Under the pieces are notes generated by a model. The model was not told the origin of the DNA. It worked only from the letters and a program-made list of their open reading frames with translations, and made no database searches. Positions 26,069-39,779 of a DNA stretch of 64,000 nucleotides are shown here, piece after piece. The DNA lies in contig NC_079886.1 in the NCBI RefSeq assembly GCF_029227915.1, positions 5,022,001 to 5,086,000 on the forward strand, written 5' to 3'. This DNA is from Hydractinia symbiolongicarpus. Lineage: Eukaryota > Cnidaria > Hydrozoa > Anthoathecata > Hydractiniidae. A program made the position numbers and the translations under genes. Positions within the stretch are counted from its first letter, which is position 1. Each line of letters begins with the position of its first letter.

Positions 26069-29000
26069 GTTCCAACATGTATTTAGCGATATGTTTCTGA
26101 TATTACTGGGTTGCATTGCTTTTAACTGTGAAACGATTGACTGTGGCACTTAATTGAACTGATTTCAGATTTTGACCTTATAAATGTCATCAATGAGACA
26201 CCTGGACTCCAAGGTATAACGTTCTTCTTAATTTGAAATGATTGCTGAAACTCAGCATATACACTGGGCGCTGTGGTAGGGCTCTATTTAAAAATTTAGA
26301 TAAGTAAGTCATTTTGTGCTGTGGGACTAATCCTAGCAGTTAGCACGCGCTAAAGAAATAGAGACAGTTTCAGAAGCTACATTTCATTGACTTTCTAACG
26401 GTATCAGTCCGTTTGAGTTACAAGGGTTGCGTCACATTTTGGTACCAACATGTATTTAGCGATATGTTTCTGATATTACTAGGTTGCATCGCTATTAACA
26501 GTAAAACGATTGACTGTGGGAATTAATTAAGCTGATTATAGACTTTGATCTTATAAATGTCATCAGTGAGACAATTGGACTCCAAGAAATAACATTCTAC
26601 TTAATTTGACATGATTGCTGAAATTCAACGATTACACTGGGCGCTGTGATAGCGCTTCATTTGAAAATTTAGATAAATAAGTCATTTTTTGATGTGGGAC
26701 CAATCTTAGCCGGTAGAGCGCGCTGAAGAAATAGAGAAAGTTTGAAAAGCTACATTTACCTTCTTACGGTATCAGTCCGTTTGAGTTACAACGATTGCGT
26801 CACATATTCGTTCCAACATGTATTTAGCGATTTGTTTCTGATATTACTGGGTTGCATTGCTTTTTACTGTGAAACGATTGACTGTGGCACTTAATTGAAC
26901 TGATTTTAGATTTTGACCTTATAAATGTCATGAATGAGACACCTGGACTCCAAGGTATAACGTTCTTCTTAATTTGAAATGATTGCTGAAACTCAACATA
27001 TACACTGGGCGCTGTGGTAGGGCTCTATTTAAAAATTTAGATAAGTAAGTCATTTTGTGCTGTGGGACTAATCCTAGCAGTTAGCACGCGCTGAAGAAAT
27101 AGAGACAGTTTCAGAAACTACATTTCATTGACTTTCTAACGGTATCAGTCCGTTTGAGTTACAACGGTTGCTTCACATTTTGGTACCAACATGTATTTAG
27201 CGATATGTTTCTGATATTACTAGGTTGCATCGCTATTGACAGTAAAACGATTGACAGTGGGACTTAATTAAGCTGATTATAGACTTTGACCTTATAAATG
27301 TGATCAATGAGACAATTGGACTCCAAGAAATAACATTCTACTTAATTTGACACGATTGCTAAAATTCAGCGATTACACTGGGCGCTGTGATAGCGCTTCA
27401 TGTAAAAATTTAGATAAATAAGTCATTTTTTACTGTGGGACCAATCCTAGCCGTTTGCGCGCGCTGAAGAAAAAAAGACATTTTCAAAAACTAAATTTCA
27501 TTGACTTTCTAGCGGTATCAATTCGTTTGAGTTACAACTGTTGCGTCACATATTCGTACCAACATGTATTTAGCGATATATTTCCGATATTACTAGGTTG
27601 CATCGCTATTAACAGTAAAAAGTTTGACTGTGGGACTTAATTGAACTGTTTTTAGACGTTGACCTTATAAATGTCATCAATAAGACAATTGGACTCTAAG
27701 AAATAACATTCTTCTTAATTTAACCTGATTGCTGGATCCAGCAATTGCACTGGGCGCTGTGGTAGCTCTTCATTTAAAAAGTTAGATAAATAAGTCATTT
27801 TTTACTGTGGGACCAATCCTAGCCGTTTGCGCGCGCTGAAGAAAAAAAGACATTTTCAAAAACTACATTTCATTGGCTTTCTAGCGGTATCAATCCGTTT
27901 GAGTTACAACTGTTGCGTCACATATTCGTACCAACATGTATTTAGCGATATTTCTCCGATATTACTAGGTTGCATCGCCTTTAACAGTGAAACGATGGAC
28001 TGTGGACTTAATTGAACTGATTTTGGATTTTTACCTTATAATTGTCGTGAATGAGTCAACTGAACTCCAAGAAATACATTCTTCTTCATTTCACATGATT
28101 GCTGGAACTCAGCGATTACACTGGGTTTTGTGTTAGCGCTTCATTTAGAAATTTTGATAAATAAGTCATTCTTTACTGTGGGACAAATCCTAACCGTTAG
28201 GGTGCGCCGAAGAAATAGAGACAGTTTCAAAAATTACATTTCATTGACTTTCTAACGGTACCAGTCCGCTGGAGTTACAACGATTGCGCCACATATTCGT
28301 ACCAACATGTATTTAGCGATATGCTTCTGATATTACTAGGCTGCATCGCTATTAACAGTAAAAAGATTGACTGTGGGAGTTAATTGAACTGTTTTTAGAC
28401 ATTGACCTGATAAATGTCATCAATGAGACAATTGGACTGCATGAAATACATTCTTCTTCATTAAACATGATTGCTGGAACTCAGCGATTACACCAGGCTT
28501 TGTGTTAGCGCTTCATTTAAAAGTTTTGATAAATAAGTCATTCTTTACTATGGGACAAATCCTAACCGTTAGGGTGCGCCGCAGAAATAGGGACAGTTTC
28601 CAAAACTACATTTCATTGACTTTGTAACGGTACCAGTCCCCTGGAGTTAAAACAGCTGCGTCACAGATTCGACAACGGCTGCGCCACACATTCGTTCCAA
28701 CATGTATTTAGCGTTATGCTTCTGATATTACTAGGTTGCATCGCTATTAACAGTAAAACGATTGACTGTGGGGCTTAGTTGAGCTGATTTTAGACTTTGA
28801 TCTTATAAATACCATCAATGAAACAATTGGACTCTAAGAAATAACATTCTCTTTAATTTGACATGATTGCTGGAATGCAGCGATTACACTGGGCGCTGTG
28901 ATAGTGTTTCATTTAAAAAATTTGATGAATAAGTCATTTTTTGGTGTGGGAGCAATCTTAGCTGTTAGCGCGCGCTGAAGAAAAAGAGAAAGGTTCAAAA

Positions 29001-30157
29001 GCTACATTTCATTGACTTTCTAACGGTATCAATCCATTTGAGTTACAACGGTTCCGTCACATATTGGTACCAACATGTATTTAGAGATAATTTTCTAATA
29101 TTACTAGGTTGCATCGCTTTTAACAGTGAAACGATTGACTGTGGGACTTATTTGAACTGATTGTGAACTTTGACATTATAAATGTGATAAATGAGACAAT
29201 TGGATTCCAGGAAATAACATTCTTCCTAATTTAACCTGATTGCTGGAACTCGGCGATTGCACTGGGCGCTGTGGTAGCTCTTCATTTAAAAATTCAGATA
29301 AATAATTCATTTTTTACTGTGGGACCAATCCTAGCCGTTTGCGCGCGCTGAAGAAAAAAAGACATTTTCAAAAACTACATTTCATTGACTTTTGAGCGCT
29401 ATCAATCCGTTTGAGTTACAACGGTTGTGTCACATATTGGTACCAACATTTATTTAGCGATATTTTTCCGATATTACTAGGTTGCATCGCTTTTAACAGT
29501 GAAACGATTGACTGGGGGACTTAATAGAACTGTTTTTAGACTGTGACCTGATAAATGGATAAATGAGGCAATTGGACTACAAGAAATAACATTCTTCTTA
29601 ATTTCTCATGATTGCTGGAACTCAGCGCTTGTACTGGGCGCTGTGATAGCGCTTCATTTAAAAACTTAGATAAATAATGTCATATTTACTGTGGGACCAA
29701 TCCTAGCCGTTAGCGCGCGCTACGGAAAGGGAGACAGTTTAAAAAACTACATTTCATTGACTTTCTAGCAGTATCAATCCGTTTAAGTTACAACTGTTGC
29801 GTCACATATGCGTACCAACATGTATTTAGCGATATTTCTTCGATATTACCAGGTTGCATCGCTTTTAGCAGTGAAACGATTGACTGTGGGACTTAATTGA
29901 ACTGACTTTCGACTTTGAAATTATAAATGTGATAAAAGAGACAATTGGACTACAAGAGAAAACATTCTCCTTAATTTGACATGATTGCTGGAATTCAGCG
30001 ATTTTACCGGGCGCTGTGATAGCGCTTCACTTAAAAATTTAGATAAATAAGTCATTTTTTGATGTGGGACCAATCTTAGCCGTTAGCGCGCGCTGAAGAA
30101 ATAGAGAAAGTTTCAAAAGCTACATTTCATGGACTTTCTAACGGTTTAAGTCCGTTT

Positions 30158-31920
30158 GAGGTACAACATTTGTGTCACATATTTGTACCAACATGTATTT
30201 AGCGATATTTTTCTGATATTACTTGGTTGCATCGCTTTTAACAATGAAGCGATTGACTGTGGCACTTAATTGAACTGATATTAGACTTTGACTTTATAAT
30301 TGCCATAAATGAGACAACTGGACTCCAAGAAATAACGTTCTTCTTAATTTGAAATGATTGCTGAAACTCAGCAATTACACTGGGCGCTGTGGTAGCGCTT
30401 TATTTATAAATTCAGATAAAAAAGTCATGTTGTACTGTGGAACCCATCGTAACCGTTAGAGCGCGCTAAAGAAATGGAGACAGTTTCAAAAGCTACATTT
30501 CATTTACCTTCTAACGGTATCAGTCCGTTTGAGTTACAACGATTGCGCCACATATTCGCACCAACATGTATTTAGCGATATGCTTCTGATATTACTAGGT
30601 TGCATCGCTATTAACAGTACAAAGATTGACTGTGGGAGTTTATTGAACTGATTGTGGACTTTGACCCTGCAAATGTCATGAATGAGACAGTTGGACTCAG
30701 AGAAATAAAATTCTTCTTAATTTGACATGATTGCTTGAACTCAACGATTACACTGGGCTTTGTTGTAGCGTTTCATTTAAAAACTTAGATAAATAAGTCA
30801 TCTTTTACTGTAGGACCAATCTTATCCGTTAGCGCGCGCTAAAGAAAAGAAGACATTTTTAAAAACTACATTTCATTGACTTTCTAACGGTATCAGTCTG
30901 TTTGAGGTACAACATTTGTGTCACATATTTGTACCAACATGTATTTAGCGATATTTTTCTGATATTACTTGGTTGCATCGCTTTTAACAATGAAGCGATT
31001 GACTGTGGCACTTAATTGAACTGATATTAGACTTTGACTTTATAATTGCCATAAATGAGACAACTGGACTCCAAGAAATAACGTTCTTCTTAATTTGAAA
31101 TGATTGCTGAAACTCAGCAATTACACTGGGCGCTGTGGTAGCGCTTTATTTATAAATTCAGATAAAAAAGTCATGTTGTACTGTGGAACCCATCGTAACC
31201 GTTAGAGCGTGCTAAAGAAATGGAGACAGTTTCAATAGCTACATTTCATTTACCTTCTAACGGTATCAGTCCGTTTGAGTTACAACGATTGCACCACATA
31301 TTCGCACCAACATGTATTTAGCGATATGCTTCTGATATTACTAGGTTGCATCGCTATTAACAGTAAAAAGATTGACTGTGGGAGTTTATTGAACTGATTG
31401 TGGACTTTGACCCTGAAAATGTCATGAATGAGACAGTTGGACTCAGAGAAATAAAATTCTTCTTAATTTGACATGATTGCTTGAACTCAACGATTACACT
31501 GGGCTTTGTTGTAGCGTTTCATTTAAAAACTTAGATAAATAAGTCATTTTTACTGTGGGACCAATCCTATCCGTTAGCGCGCGCTAAAGAAAAGAAGACA
31601 TTTTTAAAAACTACATTTCATTGACTTTCTAACGGTATCAGTCTGTTTGAGGTACAACTTTTGTGTCACATATTTGTACCAACATGTATTTAGCGATATT
31701 TTTCTGATATTACTTGGTTGCATCGCTTTTAACAATGAAGCGATTGACTGTGGCACTTAATTGAACTGATATTAGACTTTGACTTTATAATTGCCATAAA
31801 TGAGACAACTGGACTCCAAGAAATAACGTTCTTCTTAATTTGAAATGATTGCTGAAACTCAGCAATTACACTGGGCGCTGTGGTAGCGCTTTATTTATAA
31901 ATTCAGATAAAAAAGTTATT
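30158..31920 (+). repeat. 745/746-bp dimeric higher-order repeat
   Basis: The landmark GAGGTACAAC recurs at 30158, 30904 and 31649, giving two-monomer units of 746 and 745 bp with few differences between copies. The shared markers are AACAATGAAGCGATTGACTG and TTTATAAATTCAGAT. Confidence 0.8.
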
Positions 31921-34900
31921 TTTTGATGTGGGACCAATCCTAGCCGTTAGCGTGCGCCAAAGAAATGGAGACAGTTTCAACAACTAAATTTCATTGACTT
32001 TCTAACGGTATCAGTTCGCTGGAGTTACAACGGTTGCGTCACATATTGGTACCAACATTTATTTAGCGATATTTTTCTGATATTACTAGGTTGCATCGCT
32101 ATTAACAGTAAAAAGATTGACTATGGGACTTAATTGAACTGTTTTTAGACTTTGACCCTGTAAATGTCATGAATGAGACAATTGGACTCAGAGAAATAAA
32201 ATTCTTCTTCATTTGACATGATTGCTGGAACTCAGCGATTACACTGGGCTTTGTGTTAGCGCTTCATTTAGAAATTTTGATAAATAAGTCATTCTTGACT
32301 GTGGGACAAATCCTAACCGTTAGGGTGCGCCGAAGAAATAGAGACAGTTTCCAAAACTACATTTCATTGACTTTCTAACGGTACCAGTCCGCTGGAGTTA
32401 CAACGAATGCGCCACATATTCGTACCAACATGTATTTAGCGATATGCTTCTGATATTACTAGGCTGCATCGCTATTAACAGTAAAAAGATTGACTGTGGG
32501 AGTTAATTGAACTGTTTTTAGACATTGACCTGATAAATGTCATCAATGAGACAATTGGATTCCAGAAATAACATTCTTCCTAATTTAACCTGATTGCTGA
32601 AACTCAGCGATTGCACTGGGCGCTGTGGTAGCTTTTCATTTAAAAATTTAGATAAATATGTCATTTTTTACTGTGGGACCAATGCTAGCCGTTAGCGCGC
32701 GCTGAAGAAAAAAAGACATTTTCAAAAACTACATTTCATTGACTTTTGAGCGCTATCAATCCGTTTGAGTTACAACGGTTGTGTCACATATTGGTACCAA
32801 CATTTATTTAGCGATATTTTTCCGATATTACTAGGTTGCATCGCTTTTAACAGTGAAACGATTGACTGAGGGACTTAATAGAACTGTTTTTAGACTGTGA
32901 CCTGATAAATGGATAAATGAGGCAATTGGACTACAAGAAATAACATTCTTCTTAATTTCTCATGATTGCTGGAACTCAGCGCTTGTACTGGGCGCTGTGA
33001 TAGCGCTTCATTTAAAAACTTAGGTAAATAATGTCATATTTACTGTGGGACCAATCCTAGCCGTTAGCGCGCGCTAAGGAAAGGGAGACAGTTTAAAAAA
33101 CTACATTTCATTGACTTTCTAGCGGTATCAATCCGTTTGAGTTTCAACTGTTGCGTCACATATGCGTACCAACATGTATTTAGCGATATTTCTTCGATAT
33201 TACCAGGTTGCATCGCTTTTAACAGTGAAACGATTGACTGTGGGACTTAATTGAACTGATTTTTGACTTTGACCTTATAATTGTAGTAAATGAGTCAACT
33301 GGACTGCAAGAAATACATTCTTCTTCATTTAACATGATTGCTGGAACTCAGCGATTACACCGGGCTTTGTGTTAGCGCTTCATTTAAAAGTTTTGATAAA
33401 TAAGTCATTCTTTACTGTGGGACAAATCCTAACCGTTAGGGTGCGCCGAAAAAATAGGGACAGTTTCCAAAACTACATTTCATTGACTTTCTAACGGTAC
33501 CAGTCCCATGGAGTTAAAACAGCTGCGTCACAGATTCGACAACGGCTGCGCCACACATTCGTACCAACATGTATTTAGCGTTATGCTTCTGATATTACTA
33601 GGTTGCATCGCTGTTAACAGTAAAACGATTGACTGTGGGGCTTAGTTGAGCTGATTTTAGACTTTGATCTTATAAATACCATCAATGAAACAATTGGACT
33701 CTAAGAAATAACATTCTCTTTAATTTGACATGATTGCTGGAATGTAGCGATTACACTGGGCGCTGTGATAGTGTTTCATTTAAAAAATTTGATGAATAAG
33801 TCATTTTTTGATGTGGGACCAATCTTAGCCGTAACCGCGCGCTGAAGAAATAGAGAAAGTTTCAAAAGCTACATTTCATGGACTTTCTAACGGTTTAAGT
33901 CCGTTTGAGTTACAACGGTTGCGTCACATATTGGTACCAACATGTATTTAATGATAATTTTCTAATATTACTAGGTTGCATCGCTTTTAACAGTGAAAGG
34001 ATTGACTGTGGGACTTATTTGAACTGATTGTGAACTTTGACATTATAAATGTGATAAATGAGACAATTGAACTCCAAGAAATAACATTCTCCTTAATTTG
34101 ACATGATTGCTGAAATTCAGCCATTACAATGGTCGCTGTGATTGCGCTTCATTTAAAAATTTAGATAAATTAGTCATTTTTTGATGTGGGACCAATCTTA
34201 GCATTTAGCGCACGCTGAAGAAATAGGGAAAGTTTCAAAAGCTACATTTCATGGACTTTTTAACGGTTTAAGTCCGTTTGAGTTACAACGGTTGCGTCAC
34301 ATATTGGTACCAACATTTATTTAGCGATATTTTTCTGATATTACTAGGTTGCATCGCTATTAACAGTAAAAAGATTGACTATGGGACTTAATTGAACTGT
34401 TTTTAGACTTTGACCCTGTAAATGTCATGAATGAGACAATTGGACCCAGAGAAATAAAATTCTTCTTAATTTGACATGATTGCTTGAACTCAACGATTAC
34501 ACTGGGCTTTGTTGTAGCGTTTCATTTAAAAACTTAGATAAATAAGTCATTTTTTACTGTGGGACCAATCCTATCCGTTAGCGCGCGCTAAAGAAAAGAA
34601 GACATTTTTAAAAACTACATTTCATTGACTTTTTAGCGGTATCAATCCGTTTGAGTTACAACGGTTGTGTCACATATTTGTACCAACATTTATTTAGCGA
34701 TATTTTTCCAATATTACTAGGTTGCATCGCTTTTAGCAGTGAAACGATTGACGGTGGGACTTAATTGAACTGATTTTGGACTTTGACATTATAAATGTGA
34801 TAAATGAGACAATTTGACTTCAAGAAATAACATTCTCCTTAATTTGACATGATTGCTGGAATTCAGCTGTTACACTGGGCGCTGTGATAGCGCTTCATTT

Positions 34901-37317
34901 TGAAACTTAGATAAATAAAGTCATTTTTTGATGTGGGACCAATCCTAGCCGTTAGCGTGCGCCAAAGAAATGGAGACAGTTTCAATAACTAAATTTCATT
35001 GACTTTCTAACGGTATCAGTTCGCTGGAGTTACAACGGTTGCGTCACATATTGGTACCAACATTTATTTAGCGATATTTTTCTGATATTGCTAGGTTGCA
35101 TCGCTATTAACAGTAAAAAGATTGACTATGGGACTTAATTGAACTGTTTTTAGACTTTGACCCTGTAAATGTCATGAATGAGACAATTGGACTCAGAGAA
35201 ATAAAATTCTTCTTAATTTGACATGATTGCTTGAACTCAACGATTACACTGGGCTTTGTTGTAGCGTTTCATTTAAAAACTTAGATAAATAAGTCATTTT
35301 TTACTGTGGGACCAATCTTATCCGTTAGCGCGCGCTAAAGAAAAGAAGACATTTTTAAAAACTACATTTCATTGACTTTCTAACGGTATCAGTCTGTTTG
35401 AGGTACAACATTTGTGTCACATATTTGTACCAACATGTATTTAGCGATATTTTTCTGATATTACTTGGTTGCATCGCTTTTAACAATGAAGCGACTGACT
35501 GTGGAACTTAATTGAACTGATATTAGACTTTGACTTTATATTTGCCATAAATGAGACAACTGGACTCCAAGAAATAACGTTCTTCTTAATTTGAAATGAT
35601 TGCTGAAACTCAGCAATTACACTAGGCGCTGTGGTAGCGCTTTATTTATAAATTCAGATAAAAAAGTCATGTTGTACTGTGGAACCAATCGTGACCGTTA
35701 GAACGCGCTAAAGAAATGGAGACAGTTTCAAAAGCTACATTTCATTGACTTTCTAACGGTATCAGTCCGTTTGAGTTACAAAGGTTGCGTCACATTTTGG
35801 TACCAACATGTATTTAGCGATATGCTTCTGATAATACTAGGTTGCATCGCTATTAACAGTAAAACTATTGATTGTGGGACTTAAATAAGCTGATTATAGA
35901 CTTTGACCTTATAAATGTCGTCAATGAGACAATTGGACTCCAAGAAATAACATTCTCCTTAATTTGACATGATTGATGGAACTCAGCGATTACACTGGGC
36001 TTTGTGTTAGCGCTTCATTTAAAAGTTTTGATAAATAAGTCATTCTTTACTGTGGGACAAATCTTAACCGTTAGGGTACGCTGCAGAAATAGAGACAGTT
36101 TCCAAAACTACATTTCATTGACTTTCTAACGGTACCAGTCCTCTGGAGTTACAACAGCTGCGTCACATATTCGACAACGGCTGCGCCACACATTCGTACC
36201 AACATGTATTTAGCGTTATACTTCTGATATTACTAGGTTGCATCGCTATTAACAGTAAAACGATTGACTGTGGGGCTTAGTTGAGCTGATTTTAAACTTT
36301 GATCTTATAAATACCACCAATGAAACAATTGGACTATAAGAAATAACATTCTCTTTAATTTGACATGATTGCTGGAATTCAGCGATTACACTGGTCGCTG
36401 TGATAGCGGTTCATTTAAAAATTTAGATAAATTAGTCATTTTTTGATGTGGGACCAATCTTAGCCTTTAGCGCGCGCTGAAGAAATAGGGAAAGTTTTAA
36501 AAGCTACATTTCATGGACTTTCTAAGGGTTTCAGTCCGTTTGAGTTACAACGGTTGCGTCACATATTGGTACCAACATTTACTTAGCGATATTTTTCTGA
36601 TATTACTAGGTTGCATCGCTATTACAGGAAAAAGATTGACTAAGGGTCTTAATTGATCTGTTTTTAGACTTTGACCATGTCAATGTCATGAATGAGACAA
36701 TTGGACTTCAAGAAATAAAATTCTCCTTAATTTGACATGATTGCTGGAATTCAGCGGTTACACTGGGCGCTGTGATAGCGCTTCATTTTGAAACTTAGAT
36801 AAATAAAGTCATTTTTTGATGTGGGACCAATCCTAGCCGTTAGCGTGCGCCAAAGAAATGGGGCCAGTTTCAAAAAATAAATTTCATTGACTTTCTAACT
36901 GTATCAGTTCGCTGGAGTTACAACGGTTGCGCCACATATTCGTACCAACATTTACTTAGCGATATTTTTCTCATATTATTAGGTTGCATCGCGTTTAACA
37001 GTAAAACGATTGACTGAGGGACTTAATAGAACTGTTTTTAGACTGTGACCTGATAAATGGATAAATAAGGCAATTGGACTCCAAGAAATAACATTCTTCT
37101 TAATTTCTCATGATTGCTGGAACTCAGCGCTTGTACTGGGCGCTGTGATAGCGCTTCATTTAAAAACTTAGATAAATAAAGTCATTTTTTGATGTGGGAC
37201 CAATCCTAGCCGATAGCGCGCGCTGAAGAAATAAAGACAGCTTTAAAAGCTACATTTCATGGACTTTGTAACGGTTTCAGTCCGTTTGAGTTGCAACGGT
37301 TGCGTCACATATTGGTA

Positions 37318-38853
37318 CCAATATTTATTTAGCGATATTTTTCTAATACTACTAGGTTGCATCGCTATTAACAGTAAAAAGATTGACTGTGGGACATAAT
37401 TGAACTGTTTTTAGACTGTGATCTTACAAATGTCATCAATGAGACAATTGGACTCCAAGAAATAACATTCTTCTTAATTTGACATGATTGCTTGAACTCA
37501 ACGATTACACTGGGCTTTGTTGTAGCGTTTCATTTAAAAACTTAGATAAATAAGTCATTTTTTACGGTGGGACCAATCCTATCCGTTAGCACGCGCTAAA
37601 GAAAAGAAGACATTTTCAAAAACTACATTTCATTGACTTTCTAACGGTATCAGTCTGTTTGAGGTACAACGTTTGTGTCACATATTTGTACCAACATGTA
37701 TTTAGCGATATTTTTCTAATATTACTAGGTTGCATTGCTTTTAACAGTGAAACGATTGACTGTGGGACTTAATTGAACTGATTTTTGACTTTGACCTTAT
37801 GATTGTCGTAAATGAGTCAACTGGACTGCAAGAAATACATTCTTCTTCATTTAACATGATTGCTTGAACTCAGCGATTACACCGGGCTTTGTGTTAGCGC
37901 TTCATTTAAAAGTTTTGATAAATAAGTCATTCTTTACTGTGGGACAAATCCTAACCGTTAGGGTGCGCCGCAGAAATAGAGACAGTTTCCAGAACTACAT
38001 TTCATAGACTTTCTAACGGTACCAGTCCGCTAGAGTTACAACAGCTGCGTCACATACTCGACAACGGCTGCGCCACACATTCGTACCAATATTTATTTAG
38101 CGATATTTTTCTAATACTACTAGGTTGCATCGCTATTAACAGTAAAAAGATTGACTGTGGGACATAATTGAACTGTTTTTAGACTGTGATCTTACAAATG
38201 TCATCAATGAGACAATTGGACTCCAAGAAATAACATTCTTCTTAATTTGACATGATTGCTTGAACTCAACGATTACACTGGGCTTTGTTGTAGCGTTTCA
38301 TTTAAAAACTTAGATAAATAAGTCATTTTTTACGGTGGGACCAATCCTATCCGTTAGCACGCGCTAAAGAAAAGAAGACATTTTCAAAAACTACATTTCA
38401 TTGACTTTCTAACGGTATCAGTCTGTTTGAGGTACAACGTTTGTGTCACATATTTGTACCAACATGTATTTAGCGATATTTTTCTAATATTACTAGGTTG
38501 CATTGCTTTTAACAGTGAAACGATTGACTGTGGGACTTAATTGAACTGATTTTTGACTTTGACCTTATGATTGTCATAAATGAGTCAACTGGACTGCAAG
38601 AAATACATTCTTCTTCATTTAACATGATTGCTTGAACTCAGCGATTACACCGGGCTTTGTGTTAGCGCTTCATTTAAAAGTTTTGATAAATAAGTCATTC
38701 TTTACTGTGGGACAAATCCTAACCGTTAGGGTGCGCCGCAGAAATAGAGACAGTTTCCAAAACTACATTTCATTGACTTTCTAACGGTACCAGTCCGCTG
38801 GAGTTACAACAGCTGCGTGACATATTCGACAACGGCTGCGCCACACATTCGTA
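37318..38853 (+). repeat. 768-bp tandem duplication (2 monomers, one long)
   Basis: CCAATATTTATTTAGCG at 37318 recurs at 38086, and the sequence between matches at a 768-bp displacement (ACGGTGGGACC at 37564 and 38332). The second copy is entered from the long-variant phase (CACACATTCGTACCAAT), which marks an unequal-exchange junction near 38086. Confidence 0.8.
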
Positions 38854-39779
38854 CCAACATGTATTTAGCGTTATGCTTCTGATATTACTAGGTTGCATCG
38901 CTATTAACAGTAAAACGATTGACTGTGGGGCTTAGTTGAGCTGATTTTAAACTTTGATCTTATAAATACCACCAATGAAACAATTGGACTATAAGAAATA
39001 ACATTCTCCTTAATTTGACATGATTGCTGGAATTCAGCGATTACACTGGGCGCTGTGATAGTGCTTCATTTAAAAAAATTCATAAATAAGTCGTTTTTTG
39101 GTGTGGGACCAATCTTAGCCGTTAGCGCGCGCTGAAGAAAAAGAGAAAGGTTCAAAAGCTACATTTCATTGACTTTCTAACGGTATCAGTCCATTTGAGT
39201 TACAACGGTTGCGTCACATATTGGTGCCAACATGTATTTAGCGATATTTTTCTAATATTGCTATATTGCATCGCTTTTAGCAGTGAAACGATTGACTGTG
39301 GGACTTAATAGAACTGTTTTTAGACTGTGACCTGATAAATGGATAAATAAGGCAATTGGACTCCAAGAAATAACGTTCTTCTTAATTTCTCATGATTGCT
39401 GGAACTCAGCGCTTGTACTGGGCGCTGTGATAGCGCTTCATTTAAAAACTTAGATAAATAAAGTCATTTTTTGATGTGGGACCAATCCTAGCCGATAGCG
39501 CGCGCTGAAGAAATAAAGACAGCTTCAAAAGCTACATTTCATGGCTTTTGTAACGGTTTCAGTCCGTTTGAGTTGCAACGGTTGCGTCACATAATGGTAC
39601 CAATGTTTATTTAGCGATATTTTTCTAATACTACTAGGTTGCATCGCTATTAACAGTAAAAAGATTGACTGTGGGACATAATTGAACTTTTTTTAGACTT
39701 TGATCTTACAAATGTCATCAATGAGACAATTGGACTCCAAGAAATAACATTCTTCTTAATTTGACATGATTGCTTGAAC

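Noticed and set aside
21455-26075. Target-site duplication for LINE A
   Set aside because: Flanks CTCAGCAT and GTTCCAAC share no direct repeat, and a deletion of 183 bp explains them better.
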